Shown one piece after another: positions 1 to 10,262 of a DNA stretch of 64,000 nt. Each line of letters begins with the position of its first letter. Within the stretch, counting starts at the first letter, position 1. The notes under the pieces were generated by a model. That model was not told where the DNA came from. It saw only the letters and a program-made list of their open reading frames with translations, and did not search any database. This stretch comes from Fratercula arctica (Eukaryota > Chordata > Aves > Charadriiformes > Alcidae). The stretch is from NCBI GenBank assembly GCA_947846985.1, contig CANTUZ010000027.1, positions 3,097,535 to 3,161,534 on the forward strand, read 5' to 3'. The translations under genes and the position numbers were made by a program.

Positions 1-82
1 ATGAAGCAGAGTTAACTCTTTTTTTTTCCTTTGTGTGGGCTCCGGTTTGTACGTTGGAATCTTTAAAAAAGAACTGGTTACA
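1..82 (+). mobile_element. 3' end of an ERV LTR (family A), cut by window edge
   Basis: The first 82 bases match the 3' ends of the LTRs finishing at 6201 and 37978, including the T-rich stretch, the GTGTGGGCTCC motif and the terminal GGTTACA. The rest of the LTR lies outside the window. A TGG-starting primer-site-like sequence follows four bases later, so this may be the 5' LTR of the damaged provirus that follows. Confidence 0.75.
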
Positions 83-86
83 TAAT

Positions 87-104
87 TGGCAACCAGGATG
101 GGAT
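87..104 (+). other. possible primer binding site
   Basis: TGGCAACCAGGATGGGAT begins four bases after the LTR end GGTTACA, where a retroviral tRNA primer site normally sits. It starts with TGG as the tRNA CCA end requires. I cannot assign the tRNA, so this rests on position and the TGG start only. Confidence 0.35.
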
Positions 105-588
105 TCCAATAATACAAACCACTTACATACTTTTAACTTCAAATGTGAAGTATTTTAACTAAGTAGGACTGAAAACTATATTCCTATAATGGATAGAATG
201 GAAGAAAAAATGGAATTATAGAATGTCATATAATACGGGTTAAAGAGCTGCATTTTAAACTGTATATGATGATTGGTTTATGCAAACAGGTGAAATACTG
301 ATATCTCAAGCTTTGAATACTACTTATATTGTCAAAGAAGTCATTATTTAACATCATTTTGGTGAGATAATTATGTTCCTTTAGCCGTGGTAATATGCAA
401 ATAGCAAACTGGATGACAGCAAATGACTATGCAATGTTAAATAAAAAAAAAAAAAGCCTAAAGCTAACATTTCCCACTTTAAAAAGAAAAACAGTGGGAA
501 GGGCCACGGGTCCAGAAAACAAATTCACACTATGCTTTAAACAGAAATCTCACAGTCTGTGTTGCAAAAATATTACAGTATAGATATG
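105..588. other. AT-rich stretch, no recognisable feature
   Basis: I see no gene or conserved retroviral motif here. It could be a decayed leader of the flanking ERV or host DNA captured between two ERV pieces. The short open frames are not convincing. Confidence 0.4.
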
Positions 589-865
589 GACGGGGCTTGC
601 TCAGTGGAGTGCAACAGCCGCACCAGATTGTGCTGTCCCCCCACACCAGTGAATAGTGGATGGGGCTTGGTCAGTAGAGAGCACAGCTGCCCCAAGATTG
701 CGCCGTCCCTGTATGGGGGGGGGGGGGGGGGGGCATGGTGGGAGTATTGTCTCCCCGAGATAGAAGTGGTGTTTTTGTATGTCTGCTGTGTAAGTGTGTG
801 TGGGCGCCAGCTTATACCTGCTGATCAGCATCTGTGCTACTGTTTGTTTGTTGTTGTGTGCAGTG
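589..865 (+). mobile_element. LTR-like segment with duplicated enhancer-like block
   Basis: Two diverged copies of a roughly 50-bp block (GGGGCTTG.TCAGT.GAG and following bases) lie about 70 bp apart at 593-712, as in retroviral U3 enhancers. A run of 19 G follows at 715-733. Directly downstream at about 867 is TTTGGTGACTCCGC, which resembles the position and start of an avian retroviral primer site. The LTR edges are not defined by a duplication, so the call is tentative. Confidence 0.35.
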
Positions 866-1010
866 TCGTTTGGTGACTCCGCTTGAGCAGGTGTTCTGCC
901 GGTGTGGTACTGTGCTCGTACGCGACTAGGGCTGACACTCCGTCAAGCGAAGAAGTTGTATATACACAATGTTTAGACGTAAGGCGAGCGCGCCCCAGGT
1001 AGATAGACCA

Positions 1011-1037
1011 GGACTTCCATAGAACCGATGGAAGTCC
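1011..1037. repeat. perfect 10-bp hairpin in retroviral leader
   Basis: GGACTTCCAT at 1011-1020 and its exact reverse complement at 1028-1037 are separated by seven bases. It lies between the LTR-like segment and the gag-like frame, where packaging stem-loops occur in retroviruses. That role is inference only. Confidence 0.5.
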
Positions 1038-1086
1038 TGAACTATTGGGGGAGTTTTCACCATCCAACACGCTTACGCTCTCGGGA

Positions 1087-1647
1087 ATGGCTTACCCATG
1101 CAGGGCGTATGGCTGGTTGTTTGCCTATAAGGTTGATTGGGAAAAGGAGTTAAGCCAAAATCTATAGGATGCTCTGCAGGAAAATGAGAAACTTAAGGAT
1201 GAGCTCTTGTTGCACAGGCAGACTTTTATGTCAGCTGTAAGTGATAAGGAAAAAAAAAACCAAAAACGGCAGGAACAATTAGAAGGGAAATGTGCCGCGT
1301 TAGCACAAAAGTATGCCATACGCGCTACGAGAAAGCGGCAGAAAAAGAGAAATAGGACACCTGATTCAAAGCAGTACTGTAGAGATATGGGGTTTTTTTT
1401 CCTTTTTATATATATATGCTTATTGCATGCCTTTGTAAATTACTCTGTGTTATACCCTGCGAGACTAAATGAACCCCAGCAGAAGCGGTCTCTTGAGCGG
1501 GGGGGTGGAATATGGGAAAGCAACGGAAGATCGGCGAGGAGGATTGTAAATACGCTCAAGGGACTCGCACCTGGGTGCTGGAAAAACACATATATCACAC
1601 TAATTGTTATTCAGTCTCGGGTGCTTGCAAGAAAAGCACTTAGATGA
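1087..1647 (+). pseudogene. gag-like remnant with charged coiled-coil segment
   Basis: A frame starting with ATG at 1087 is open apart from one TAG in the early part near 1167. It encodes a highly charged, Lys/Glu/Gln-rich helical stretch over about 1170-1360 that would form a coiled coil, followed by a basic tail. After about 1385 it turns into low-complexity sequence that is probably not original coding. The position after an LTR-like and primer-like segment suggests the start of a retroviral gag, but no capsid motif or zinc knuckle is visible. Identity as gag is inferred from context; it is clearly broken. Confidence 0.4.
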
Positions 1648-2235
1648 CATAAGTCTGTGATGGACTCAGGGACACCTTATCTAGCCGCTTGAGAATCTTG
1701 GCCTGTTGTTGAAGAAGATCAAGGCACAGTGGGAAAACTATGCCTGTTTGAACCATTTAAATACCAGCAAGAACAGGGAGTCCGCATGCGCTCTTGCTAT
1801 CAAGGGCTCTTTCGCTGCCAAGGATTCTTGCTAACGAGGACCTCCTCGCTGCCAAGGATTCCTTGATAACAAGGACTCTCTCGCTGCAAGGATTCTTGAT
1901 AACAAGGACTCTCTCTCACTCCGCGGTGCCCATTGAGCACAGGGCTGTTGGCCTATATTTACTTTTGGGTAATGCCCCCACTTTGTATCACCAGCCCCCC
2001 CTATACCAAAGATATTTGCAGGTGCACGTGTCTGGTATCAAGCCCCAGGAGAAGTGGGGCCCACTGCATCTGAAGTAGTGGTAACTGATGACACGCAGGC
2101 AGTTACAATAGCGGTACCAGGAGAAGCACAGTGGCTACGTGTGCCTGCTCAGCAATTACAGTGCAAAGATTAGAAGGCTGGGGGGGCGGGGGGGGGGGAT
2201 TCTAACCATTTCTTCTGTTTATATCATTGAATAGG
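1648..2235. other. ERV-associated sequence, unassigned
   Basis: It lies between the gag-like and env-like remnants and contains a short tandem repeat at 1812-1915 and a G-rich run at 2181-2200. A small open frame at 1794-2078 is driven by the repeat. I recognise no protein domain; pol appears to be missing from this ERV. Confidence 0.4.
1812..1915 (+). repeat. tandem repeat, about 3 x 34-35 bp
   Basis: The unit TCGCTGCCAAGGATTCTTG plus a TAACAAGGACTCTC-like second half occurs three times with small differences. It lies in the ERV mosaic and could be a duplicated LTR enhancer or a leader repeat. Confidence 0.7.
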
Positions 2236-3645
2236 TACCTGCAAACACACTACCTCCATGATCAAAACATATGGGTAACTCTGGCTAATGCGGCAGGACA
2301 AGATACGCTGTGTCTTAGCACAGCCACACTCCAAAATCCGTTCACGACGTGCCGCTATCCGTGGGAGTGCCGCTAACCACTAGTGAATTCAACATGACGA
2401 TCCAGGGCACCGCTGCCGGTCCTGGCCTCCAGTCGGATGCAAGCATCATCAAAAGTATGAGACAGCTGGCTCTCATGTATTGGGGAGTCCCCTGCGTTAC
2501 CGCCCCAGGAGCTCTGCATTTTAGGAACACATCCAAACATTACACCGACATCGATGCGATGAACATGCATTTCCCCCATACTGCCATGACCAAACTGAAT
2601 TCTGGGGTCCTGCCAGGACCATAGTCGCATCCTTTTTAGCACCAGGAGTTGCCAATGCACAAGCGCTGATGACCCTGAATAAACTTGGATGCTGGTTAGC
2701 CAAGTTTAGTAATGCTACTAGTTGTGGAATAGTAATTATTCCACAACTAGTAGCATTACTAAACTTGGCTAAGTAGCATCCAAGTTTATTAATGCTACTA
2801 GTTGTGGAATAATTACTAAGATGATCAAAAATACAGCATTGTTCACACATTAAGGAAAGGTACCCTGAGCAAACAGTTTGTCAAATTTTGATGAAATGCT
2901 GTCCTTTGTGTGAACTTTTGCTCATTATAATGTCATTATAATACCAAAACACACCTCCATCCCAAAGACTACCCGCCTCCAAGGTGCGACCACTCCTCCT
3001 TGAGTCTGCACCCTGAATTTTTCGTAAACTATACCTTTAAATATGAGGCGAGAGCATTTTACACCAATCATAATAAAGGTATTTATGACTAGAGTCACTC
3101 AAACTCCACCTTGAAGATAAAAAATAGTATAAAAATAGCCCAAGAAAGGGGGAATATCAGGGAAGACACCATTGTGAACAAGTCAAGGAGGACTCCATCA
3201 CAGGCTGCCCTTGACTTCCGGGACCAGTCGACAGACTGAGCCTTTCTTCCCCACGATAGGGACGTCTTTGGCTCACGGACATGGTTGTCAAGATTTTAAA
3301 GGATTGTGTTGTATGGATCTAAGTGACCACTCCACATCCATCCATGCCCAGTTGCAAGAACTGCACCGACCGAGCCAGCATCTTATGGAGACCACTGGGT
3401 GAAATCTCTTTGCTGGATGGACTTGGGGGTGGGGTTGGTTGAAGGAAATTATACTCATTGCCTGTGTGGAAGGAATTTGTCTGTTATGTTTAGTATGCTG
3501 TTTGCCGTGTTTAATAAGCATTATGCGATCAGTTGTAGATGCCGCTTTGCATCGTACCCTTGTACGAGTTGTAGAATATCGTCGTGTCCCAACTACGGAC
3601 CACGGGGTGGCATGTGTAAGGGATAATAGAGGATGGTCCGAATGA
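2236..3645 (+). pseudogene. env: retroviral env remnant, gamma/alpha-type TM with CX6CC
   Basis: Pieces of a surface and transmembrane envelope protein can be read in shifting frames. A stretch near 2270-2335 reads as a WVTLANA-type motif seen in avian ERV envelopes. The TM part contains C-QDFKGL-CC (Cys at 3286, CysCys at 3307-3312), the CX6CC motif that links SU and TM in gamma-type Env, followed by the conserved LSDHS segment. A hydrophobic Cys-rich membrane anchor lies at about 3440-3530, and the frame runs past 3613 into the start of the 3' LTR. Multiple stops and frameshifts, an inverted repeat at 2684-2784 and an unrelated-looking AT-rich stretch at about 2860-3170 show that it is dead. 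Confidence 0.75.
2684..2820. repeat. inverted repeat plus third direct copy inside env
   Basis: Arms at 2684-2730 and 2738-2784 are 47 bases each and complementary at all but two positions, with a seven-base loop. A third copy of the inner ~35 bases follows in direct orientation at 2781-2815. Forward, inverted and forward copies of one env segment thus lie side by side. This fits a template-switch or snap-back event during copying. Confidence 0.9.
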
Positions 3646-4002
3646 GACACAATGGAAAATTACTAGTTGAACCAAACCCAGTATACGTGCTGAGAAAAAG
3701 GACCTCAGTACTGTTGCTGCAGAAACTATGTGTGTATCCATGAGAACCTGACCTTCGAAGAAGAAGATAACAAGAAGGGAGTGCAACAATGTAGTCGCGT
3801 ATCAGACAGCCGCAGTTAGCAAAGCTGGATCATGAGTCTGGTGAGGCTCGCTGCATGCGCTGGCCACGCATGCAGCGACTCTAGCCTGTACTTTTCCACT
3901 CAATCCGGTGCGGGATATAAGGGGGCTGTCTCAGGCCGGAGAGGGGAAGAGAGACATGAGCGCACTTTGAAGATACAGGGGACACCCTGAAGCGCTGTGT
4001 CT
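3613..4002 (+). mobile_element. 5' part of family A LTR (3' LTR of the env relic)
   Basis: It begins TGTGTAAGGG as in the complete family A LTR at 37322-37978 and matches it through the GATATAAGGGGGCTGTCTC region (TATA-like) to about 4002, where the match stops. The env frame overlaps its start. No five-base duplication can be tested because the 3' part is missing and class II pol sequence follows. Confidence 0.8.
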
Positions 4003-4159
4003 GCCCCCGCCCCCCGTAGGTTCCACGTTCATTAATCCCAACAGATCAGAATTCAAAGACCTGAAGGAGCATTTCTAAAGCAAGTAGAGAACCAATTGTT
4101 ATTTAATCTTTTACTGCAATTAATGATGCTTTTATGAAAAAGACAGTTTCCTTATTTTA
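4003..4159 (+). other. junction sequence between LTR piece and class II pol
   Basis: I cannot align this to the family A LTR, and it does not read clearly as pol. It is probably decayed polymerase sequence upstream of the RNase H remnant. Confidence 0.3.
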
Positions 4160-5109
4160 TTGTCCACATACACTCTCATAGCTGTTTACCTGGTCCTTTA
4201 ACTGAGGGAAACACAGTTGCAGATTATCACACTCTGTCGGTAACAACTCCGAACATTATGCAGCAAGCTAAAATGTTGCATGATTTTTTTCATCAAAATG
4301 CGAAGGCATTGAGGAAGCAATTTTCTTTAACACAACAACAAGCACATGATATTGTGCGAACTTGTGCCGATTGTCAGCAGCTGGCTCCTCTGCCATCATT
4401 TGCGGGGGTTAACCCGCGAGGGCTTACACCTGATGAACTTTGGCAATCCGATGTCACGCACATTATGGAATTTGGACGTTTGCGCTATGTGCGTGTTTCA
4501 GTTGATTTGTTTTCTCACTTTGTTGTAGCTACTGCTCCTACAGGAGAGAAAGCTCGTGATGTTATTCGACATGGGTTGCAATGCATTGCAGTCAGGGGAG
4601 TACCGAAAACTATAAAAACTGATAACGGACCAGCTTCTGTGTCCGCTAAAGTACAGGCCTTTTTACAGACATGGGGTATTACACATGTCACCGGTATTCC
4701 TCATTCCCCGACTGGGCAAGCAATTGTGGAACATGTGCATCATACTTTAAAAACCATGCTTGATAAACGAAAAAGGGGGAATCCCGTAGGTATGACACCT
4801 CAAGAGCGACTGTATAAAGCAACTTATGTTTTAAATTTTCTATACGTCTTCTTTGTCATCCACAGCAGTAGAGCGACATTTCAGAAGGACTGTTGAATGG
4901 CCTGAACACCGAAGGTGTATTATAAGCACCTTGAATCGGGGCGCTGGAAAGGACCAGTCCCCCTGATAACATGGGGTCGAGGGTATGCTTGTGTGTCTTT
5001 GTCCTCAGGTTCCTACTGGATTCCTGCAAAATTCGTGAAGCCGGCTCATCAGCCGAGCCCAGTACAGGAAAAGGAAGGCCTGGAACCAGTCGAGCCAATC
5101 AATGAGTAA
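4160..5109 (+). pseudogene. pol: class II (beta/alpha-like) ERV pol remnant: RNase H end and integrase
   Basis: The C-terminal end of RNase H (LPGPLTEGN-type linker near 4187) runs into an integrase open from 4258 to 4896. The integrase shows the zinc-binding HHCC pattern (CADC at about 4366-4377) and the DDE core: Asp at 4450, Asp at 4621 (TDNGP) and Glu at 4729. The last two are separated by 35 residues, the canonical D35E spacing. The frame breaks near 4840-4896, and the DNA-binding domain (WGRG and WIPAKFVKP motifs) continues in another frame at 4915-5109. The core residues look intact but the gene is truncated and frameshifted. Confidence 0.9.
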
Positions 5110-5327
5110 AGCAGGCATACCTAAGGATGGGTATTTTTATTAATCTTTCAGTTTTTAATGCTTATCTCTTTTCTGTCTCGTGTAGATTCTTTTGTATATT
5201 GGGTTATATACTGAGGGCTGGCGAATGGGATTTGTATTTGTAAACAGAAGTCTTCATAAGCTAACCACAGATAATACTACAACAAACAAGTTGTGAGCAA
5301 GAAAATTCTGTAGTGATTAGTACTTCT

Positions 5328-5684
5328 CATCCATATGTGTTTGCTTCGGCTCAAAATGCAAGTGTACAAGAATGTAATCAATCTTATTGTGTAAATTTAA
5401 TGCAAGTATGGTATAAAACATGTATATCTACACATGATGCAATAACCAATAATATTTCATATCTTTTTCTATTGCAATGACGAGCGGAAGTGCGGTTGCC
5501 CATCAGCCTTACCAGAGAATGGGAAGGTTATGGAGGGTTAGGACATTTTAGCAGAATTTTGCAAGAAGAAATAAACCAAACACTCAGACGCTCTAAACAA
5601 TTTTTAGGATGGCTGATTTTTGCAATAGTATCTGCAATTGTTATTTTAGCTTCAGCTTCTGTAGCTGTTGCTGCATTTACTGAA
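5328..5684 (+). pseudogene. env: class II ERV env fragment ending at fusion peptide
   Basis: From about 5328 a frame reads through a SAQNASVQECNQSYCVNL motif typical of beta-like (HERV-K/MMTV-type) SU C-termini, crosses a stop near 5478, and continues to a basic segment followed by a long Ala/Ile/Val-rich hydrophobic stretch (5598-5672) that matches a fusion peptide in position and composition. It then joins family A LTR sequence abruptly at 5684, so the TM ectodomain and anchor are missing. Confidence 0.75.
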
Positions 5685-6201
5685 TCCATGAGAACCTGAC
5701 CTTCGAAGAAGAAGATAACAAGAAGGGAGTGCAACAATGTAGTCAGGTATCAGACAGCCGCAGTTAGCAAAGCTGGATCATGAGTCTGGTGAGGCTCGCT
5801 GCATGCGCTGGCCACGCATGCAGCGACTCTAGCCTGTACTTTTCCACTCAATCCGGTGCGGGATATAAGGGGGCTGTCTCAGGCCGGAGAGGGGAAGAGA
5901 GACATGAGCGCGTTTTGAAGATACAGGGGATGCCCTGATCGCCCTGTGCCTTGCCTTCCTCTGCTGTACCGATGCAGCTCCTCGTTATCCTGCTGCTCAG
6001 CGGTGCTACTACCATTTATGGGCTCTTAAGCAACTTTTGGGACACTTGGTAACTGCTTAGTAAAGCTTCGCAATAAAGCTGAATTCACTGCCTTTTTTTC
6101 TCTGTAGCAAGGCTTCACAATGAAGCAGAGTTAACTCTTTTTTTTTCCTTTGTGTGGGCTCCCATTTGTACATTGGAATCTTTAAAAAAGATCTGGTTAC
6201 A
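5684..6201 (+). mobile_element. family A LTR lacking its first ~120 bp
   Basis: It matches 37441-37978 and the start of the window. It has a TATA-like GATATAAGG, AATAAAGC polyadenylation-type signals near 6071, and the end GGTTACA at 6201. The 5' part is lost at the join with env at 5684, where ATCCATGAGAACC is shared by both sides. Confidence 0.9.
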
Positions 6202-6357
6202 CCAGCATCCTAGCTAGAAATAAAAAAGTTTAAAAATCATAGCTCACTTAATTTGGGTGGTAGTTACTAATTCTAACTCAAGTGGGTATAACAACCGTAG
6301 ATGCTTTTCCACTAGTGAAATAAAGAATTCTAGATAGGCGAATTATTCATATTATGT
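6202..6357. other. short host-like sequence
   Basis: AT-rich sequence between two LTRs, with nothing recognisable. Confidence 0.5.
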
Positions 6358-6362
6358 ATGAT

Positions 6363-6984
6363 TGTCCTGGGTTGAGCGACTAATTTCTCTTCTAATGCTG
6401 GGGGAAACTCAACCTTTTAGAAGACTCTAGTGTCTGAATTTGTGAAAATATTTACTTTATAGCCAGCTAGGCTATGTGGGATTCAAGGTCTCAGTGTTTT
6501 CGAGCCTTGCCAGGTGCAGGGATGAGGAGGAGCGAGGCCTGGGCATTTGACCCAGGCTGGCCAACAGGATTATTTCATACCGTGAACGTCACATTCTGTA
6601 TAAATTAAAAAGTTTGCTACGTATTCTCTTTCTCCCTTGATGGCGGTGGTCCAGAGAACTCCTTGCCCCATTGCCGGACCCCTGAGGCCTTCCCTTCCTC
6701 CCAAAGCTGTAGCACTCGCAATGTCTGACATTTGCTGTCCACTGCTGGGAGTGCACAGCTTCCTACTGATAGAATTGGCTGAGTATAATTCTTGTATATC
6801 TTATATTAGTATTGGGATCAATACTGGTTCTTTAGTATTATTGTTAATTATTTGGTCTTATCCTATTAAATCTATTTATATTTCAACCTTTGTGTTTCCT
6901 TGCTTTTCCCAACTCCCCTTTCTGGGTGATAGAATAATTGTCTAAATGACAATAAACTGTTATGAGTTTTTTCAAACCATAACA
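6363..6984 (+). mobile_element. solo LTR (family B) with perfect 5-bp target duplication
   Basis: It starts TGTCCTGG and ends CCATAACA. ATGAT flanks it on both sides (6358-6362 and 6985-6989), so this is an intact solo LTR. A five-base duplication is typical of ERVL-type integrases. A second, 3'-truncated copy of the family is at 42855-43345. A TATA-like GTATAAATTAAA lies near 6598. A short open frame inside is not a gene. Confidence 0.92.
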
Positions 6985-6989
6985 ATGAT

Positions 6990-7320
6990 ATACTTCTTTT
7001 GGTTCTTACTTTATTTTAAAACTCAGCAATTGGCAAGTTTCCTTGCTGCAATTCTTGTAATCTTTTAAGAACAGCACATTGCCACTATTTGTGATAATGT
7101 TTACTATAGCATTACTAGAGGCTAGTTTTTACAAGTACTATTGGCACTGGTGACAGCAAGAAAGGGCAGAACTGCAGGAAAAGGGAAAAACATCTCTAAA
7201 TTGTTCCATTCACCAGTATCGAATGGGATAGCACAGACCTCATTCCTGTTGAAATTTACCTGAAATAAGCTCTGTCTGCTAACCATGACTAGTGGTTCTA
7301 GCTTATATCTGTGAGGAATC
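6990..7320. other. AT-rich sequence, no feature seen
   Basis: Host-like intergenic sequence between the solo LTR and a CR1 fragment. Confidence 0.5.
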
Positions 7321-7764
7321 TACAGTTTGGAAAGTGGTAGAAAAACTGATACACCAGATGCTTGTGCTGCCATTCAGAGGGACCTTGACAGGCTGGAGAA
7401 ATGGGCTGACAGGAACCTCATGAAGTTCAAGAAAGGGAAGTGCCAAGTTCCACACTTGGGGAGAAATAAACCCATGAACCAGTACATGCAGCTCTGCAGA
7501 GAAGGCCCTGGGGGTCATGGCGGACAACAAGCTGACCACGAACCAGTAATGCACCCTCACAGCAAAGGCAGCAAACAGCCTCCTGGGATGCATAAAGAGC
7601 AGCATTGCCAGCTGGTTGAGGGAGGTGAGCCTTCCTGTTATAGAAGAGTCTGAGAAGACCTTCCCACCAAGTTGTGAGGTTCAGACTGGACCCCCTTGCT
7701 TTCTAAACTCCTTCTCAGAGAGGAGTGTAGGTGCGGCTGGATCCAGTCTTGGCCTCCAACTGTA
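7321..7764 (+). mobile_element. CR1 fragment plus flank, part of a 341-bp duplication
   Basis: Bases 7321-7650 encode the region just after the CR1 reverse transcriptase core (DRLEKWADRNLMKF-type residues, then LGRNKPM and a frame-broken LGCIKSS segment). From about 7650 to 7764 the sequence is no longer CR1. The part from 7424 to 7764 recurs at 11485-11825 with one visible mismatch, crossing the CR1 edge, so it was copied as DNA and does not represent two separate LINE insertions. Confidence 0.85.
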
Positions 7765-8050
7765 TTCATCCTTTACATGATCAACTAAAAGCTCAAATAC
7801 TAAAGATTCAAGACAATGAACCGCACTGCATTTGAAACATTACAAAAGGATTTCTCGTGGGTAAATCCAAAAAATTGGCTTTCTGGGCTAAATTTAGGAA
7901 TCTGGGTATTTATTGCCTTAGCAGGGTTCTTTTTGATTCTGTTTTTAATTGTGTTTAGTATATAACCTGCTAAGAGCATCACGACGAGTAGAAGCACAAG
8001 TCATGGCGACCTTGTTAATAAATGGTCTGGTGTTAAACAAAAAAGGGGGA
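7765..8050 (+). pseudogene. env: 3' end of class II ERV env (TM anchor) and polypurine tract
   Basis: The frame at about 7815-7964 encodes a TAFETLQKDFSWVNP-type segment followed by a membrane anchor of about 25 Leu/Ile/Phe-rich residues and a short tail, matching the end of beta-like retroviral TM proteins. The ATG at 7815 is internal; upstream bases read in another frame, so a frameshift is likely. An A/G-rich polypurine tract (AAACAAAAAAGGGGGAGA, about 8035-8052) sits directly before the LTR, as expected. The rest of the provirus is absent. Confidence 0.8.
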
Positions 8051-8052
8051 GA

Positions 8053-8375
8053 TGTGGCAGATCTACGAGCGGAGGCCTGCGTACGGCCAAAGACACAGTG
8101 AGCAGAGCACACAGAAACAGGAACACAGATGTCGATACGGATGGAATGAAAAGGAACTGGTTCAATATAAACATGGAACAAGAAAACAGCTTCGTGTACT
8201 TATCTTGGTGGGAACTGAATAAGGCGACTGGGTTAGTGAGTGATCTGAAATATGTGTTTACTTGCCTAGCAGGTGCATGGAAAGTTTTAGAGCTTGGGTA
8301 TAAAAGCCGAGGCTTGAGAAGCAATAAATGATTTCGTGCTTATCGCAGCCGGAGCCCGTTCCTTCATATACCACA
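8053..8375 (+). mobile_element. 3' LTR of class II ERV
   Basis: It begins TGTGGCAGATC right after the polypurine tract and ends ATACCACA. A TATA box (TATAAAAG, about 8299) and AATAAA (about 8323) are spaced as in a compact LTR with short R and U5. It is followed directly by antisense CR1, the likely target. No duplication can be tested because the 5' side is truncated. Confidence 0.88.
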
Positions 8376-9733
8376 TTTGTGCTTGGGATCTCCCCCATCT
8401 ACGTGCAGGACCTTGCACTTTGCCTTGTTGAACTTCATGAGTTTTGCATGGGCCCACCTCTCAAGCCTGTCCAGGACCCTATGGATGGCATCCCTTCCCT
8501 CCAGCGTGTCGACCGCGCCACACAGCTTGGTATCATCAGCAAACTTGCTGAGGGTGCACTCAATCCCACTGTCCATGTCCCTGACAAAGATGTTAAACAG
8601 CACCAGTCCCAGTACTGACCCCTGAGGAACGCCACTTGTCACTGGTTGCCACTTAGACATCGAGTTGTTGACCATAACTCTTTGAGTGCAGCCATCCAGA
8701 CAATTCCTTATCTACTGAGCCATCTCTCTCCAATTTAGAGACAAGAATGTCATGCGGGACAGGGTCAAATGCTTTGCACAAGTCCAGGTAGATGATGTCA
8801 GTTGCTCTTCCCTTATCCACCAACGCTGTAACACTGTCGTAGAAGGCCATCAAATTTGTCAGGCATGACTTGCCCTTGGTGAAGCCATGTTGGCTTTCAC
8901 CAATCACCTCCTTATTTTCCATGTGCCTCAGCAGAGATTCCAGGAGGATCTGCTCCATGATCTTGCCAGGCACAGAGGTGAGACTGACTGCCCTGTAGTT
9001 CCCCAGGTCTTCCTTTTTTTTCCTTTTTGAAAATGGGGGTTATGTTTCCCCTTTTCCAGTCAGTGGGAACTTCACCAGACTGCCACGACTTCTCAAATGT
9101 GATGGATAGTGGCTTGGCAACTTCATCTGCCAGCTCCCTCAGGACCTGCAGATGGATTTCATCCGGTCCCATGGAATTGTGCACCCTCAGGTTCCTTAGA
9201 TGGTGTCAAACCTGATCTCCTACAGCGGGCAGTTACTCATTCTCCTGGTCCCTGCCTTTGCCTTCTGCGACTTGGGTAGTGTTGCTAGAGCCCTTGCCAG
9301 TGAAGACCAAGGCAAAAAAGTCGTTGAGTACCTCAGCCTTCTCCATATCCCAGATGATCAGTTCTCTTGTTTCCTTCCAGAGAAGGCCCACATTTTCCCT
9401 AGTCTTTCTTTTATCACTGAGATATATATATAATCTTTTCTTGTTGCCCTTGATGTCCCTGGCCAGATTTAACTCTATCTGGGCTTTGGCTTTCCTAACC
9501 TGATCCTTAACTGCTTGGACAATTTCTCTGTATTCCTCCCAGTCTACCTGTCTTTGCTTCCACCCTCTGTAGGCTTCCTTTTTCTGTTTGTAATGTTACC
9601 TGTCCCTGCCCTCCATTTAATCCTGACCCATAAGTTCTTGGTCAGCTCCTCATCCATCCCCAGGCAGAGCTCCATGCACTCCAGCTGGTCATTGACACAG
9701 AGGGCAACACCCCCTCCTCGTCTCCCCGTTGGT
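8376..9733 (-). mobile_element. CR1 LINE fragment, antisense, decayed RT region
   Basis: Read on the minus strand it encodes CR1 reverse transcriptase pieces: a GVPQGSVLG segment, FADDTKL at the catalytic site, [13 protein letters not shown] and a [18 protein letters not shown] thumb region. Frames change several times (around 8650, 8920 and 9180), and the far end includes the endonuclease-RT linker. It is truncated at both ends and not mobile. Confidence 0.93.
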
Positions 9734-9749
9734 AAACAGAGGATCCATT

Positions 9750-10262
9750 GGTAAACAAAGCATAATGCGTTTTACCTTCTGATAACTGATAACTCAATAT
9801 ATGGTGGTGAGTCACCTCTTCAGGCGATGTTCAAAAATCTCTGCAGTCTGGCCAGTCCAAGATCTTTTCTGGGATTCCTGGGTGGTTGGGGCTCCCCATT
9901 TGAGCCCATTGCATGATCAGTGCTACCTCCTTACTCCATGTAGTGTCGATTGCTTAATGGGAAAAGGGGTCCCTTCCTTCGAACATCCAATGTAGCACAG
10001 TCAGTCGTGGTACCGAGAGAAGCTGTGCTTCTGTACCAGCTACTTGTGAAGTGGCTCAAACTGTCTCATATGCTGCTAGTATCTCTTTTTCAGTCAGGGT
10101 GCAGTGGGCTTCCAATCCTTGATACCCCCAGCTCCAAAACCTTAGAGTTCGTCCTAGAGTTTCTCATGGTGTTTTCTGCCAGAGGCTACAGGTGAGACCA
10201 TGCTCCCTGGCTCCAGTGCACAGCACGTTTTGCAAAGCTGGTCCTGTACGGACAGACCCAAG
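9750..10262 (-). pseudogene. pol: ERVL pol remnant, antisense (RT-RNase H link)
   Basis: The minus strand around 9900-10050 matches the ERVL provirus near 17890-18070 (CTACATGGAGTAAG, GCACTGATCA and neighbouring bases). No long open frame remains. It is an old, rearranged pol piece with no LTR attached. Confidence 0.7.

Noticed and set aside
715..733. Run of 19 G as a designed or regulatory quadruplex
   Set aside because: A single homopolymer in an ERV relic is more simply slippage or a sequencing artefact.
7945..8331. Several 65-107 codon frames over the class II LTR
   Set aside because: They overlap each other on both strands across U3 and the polypurine tract and have no domain; shadows of the LTR.
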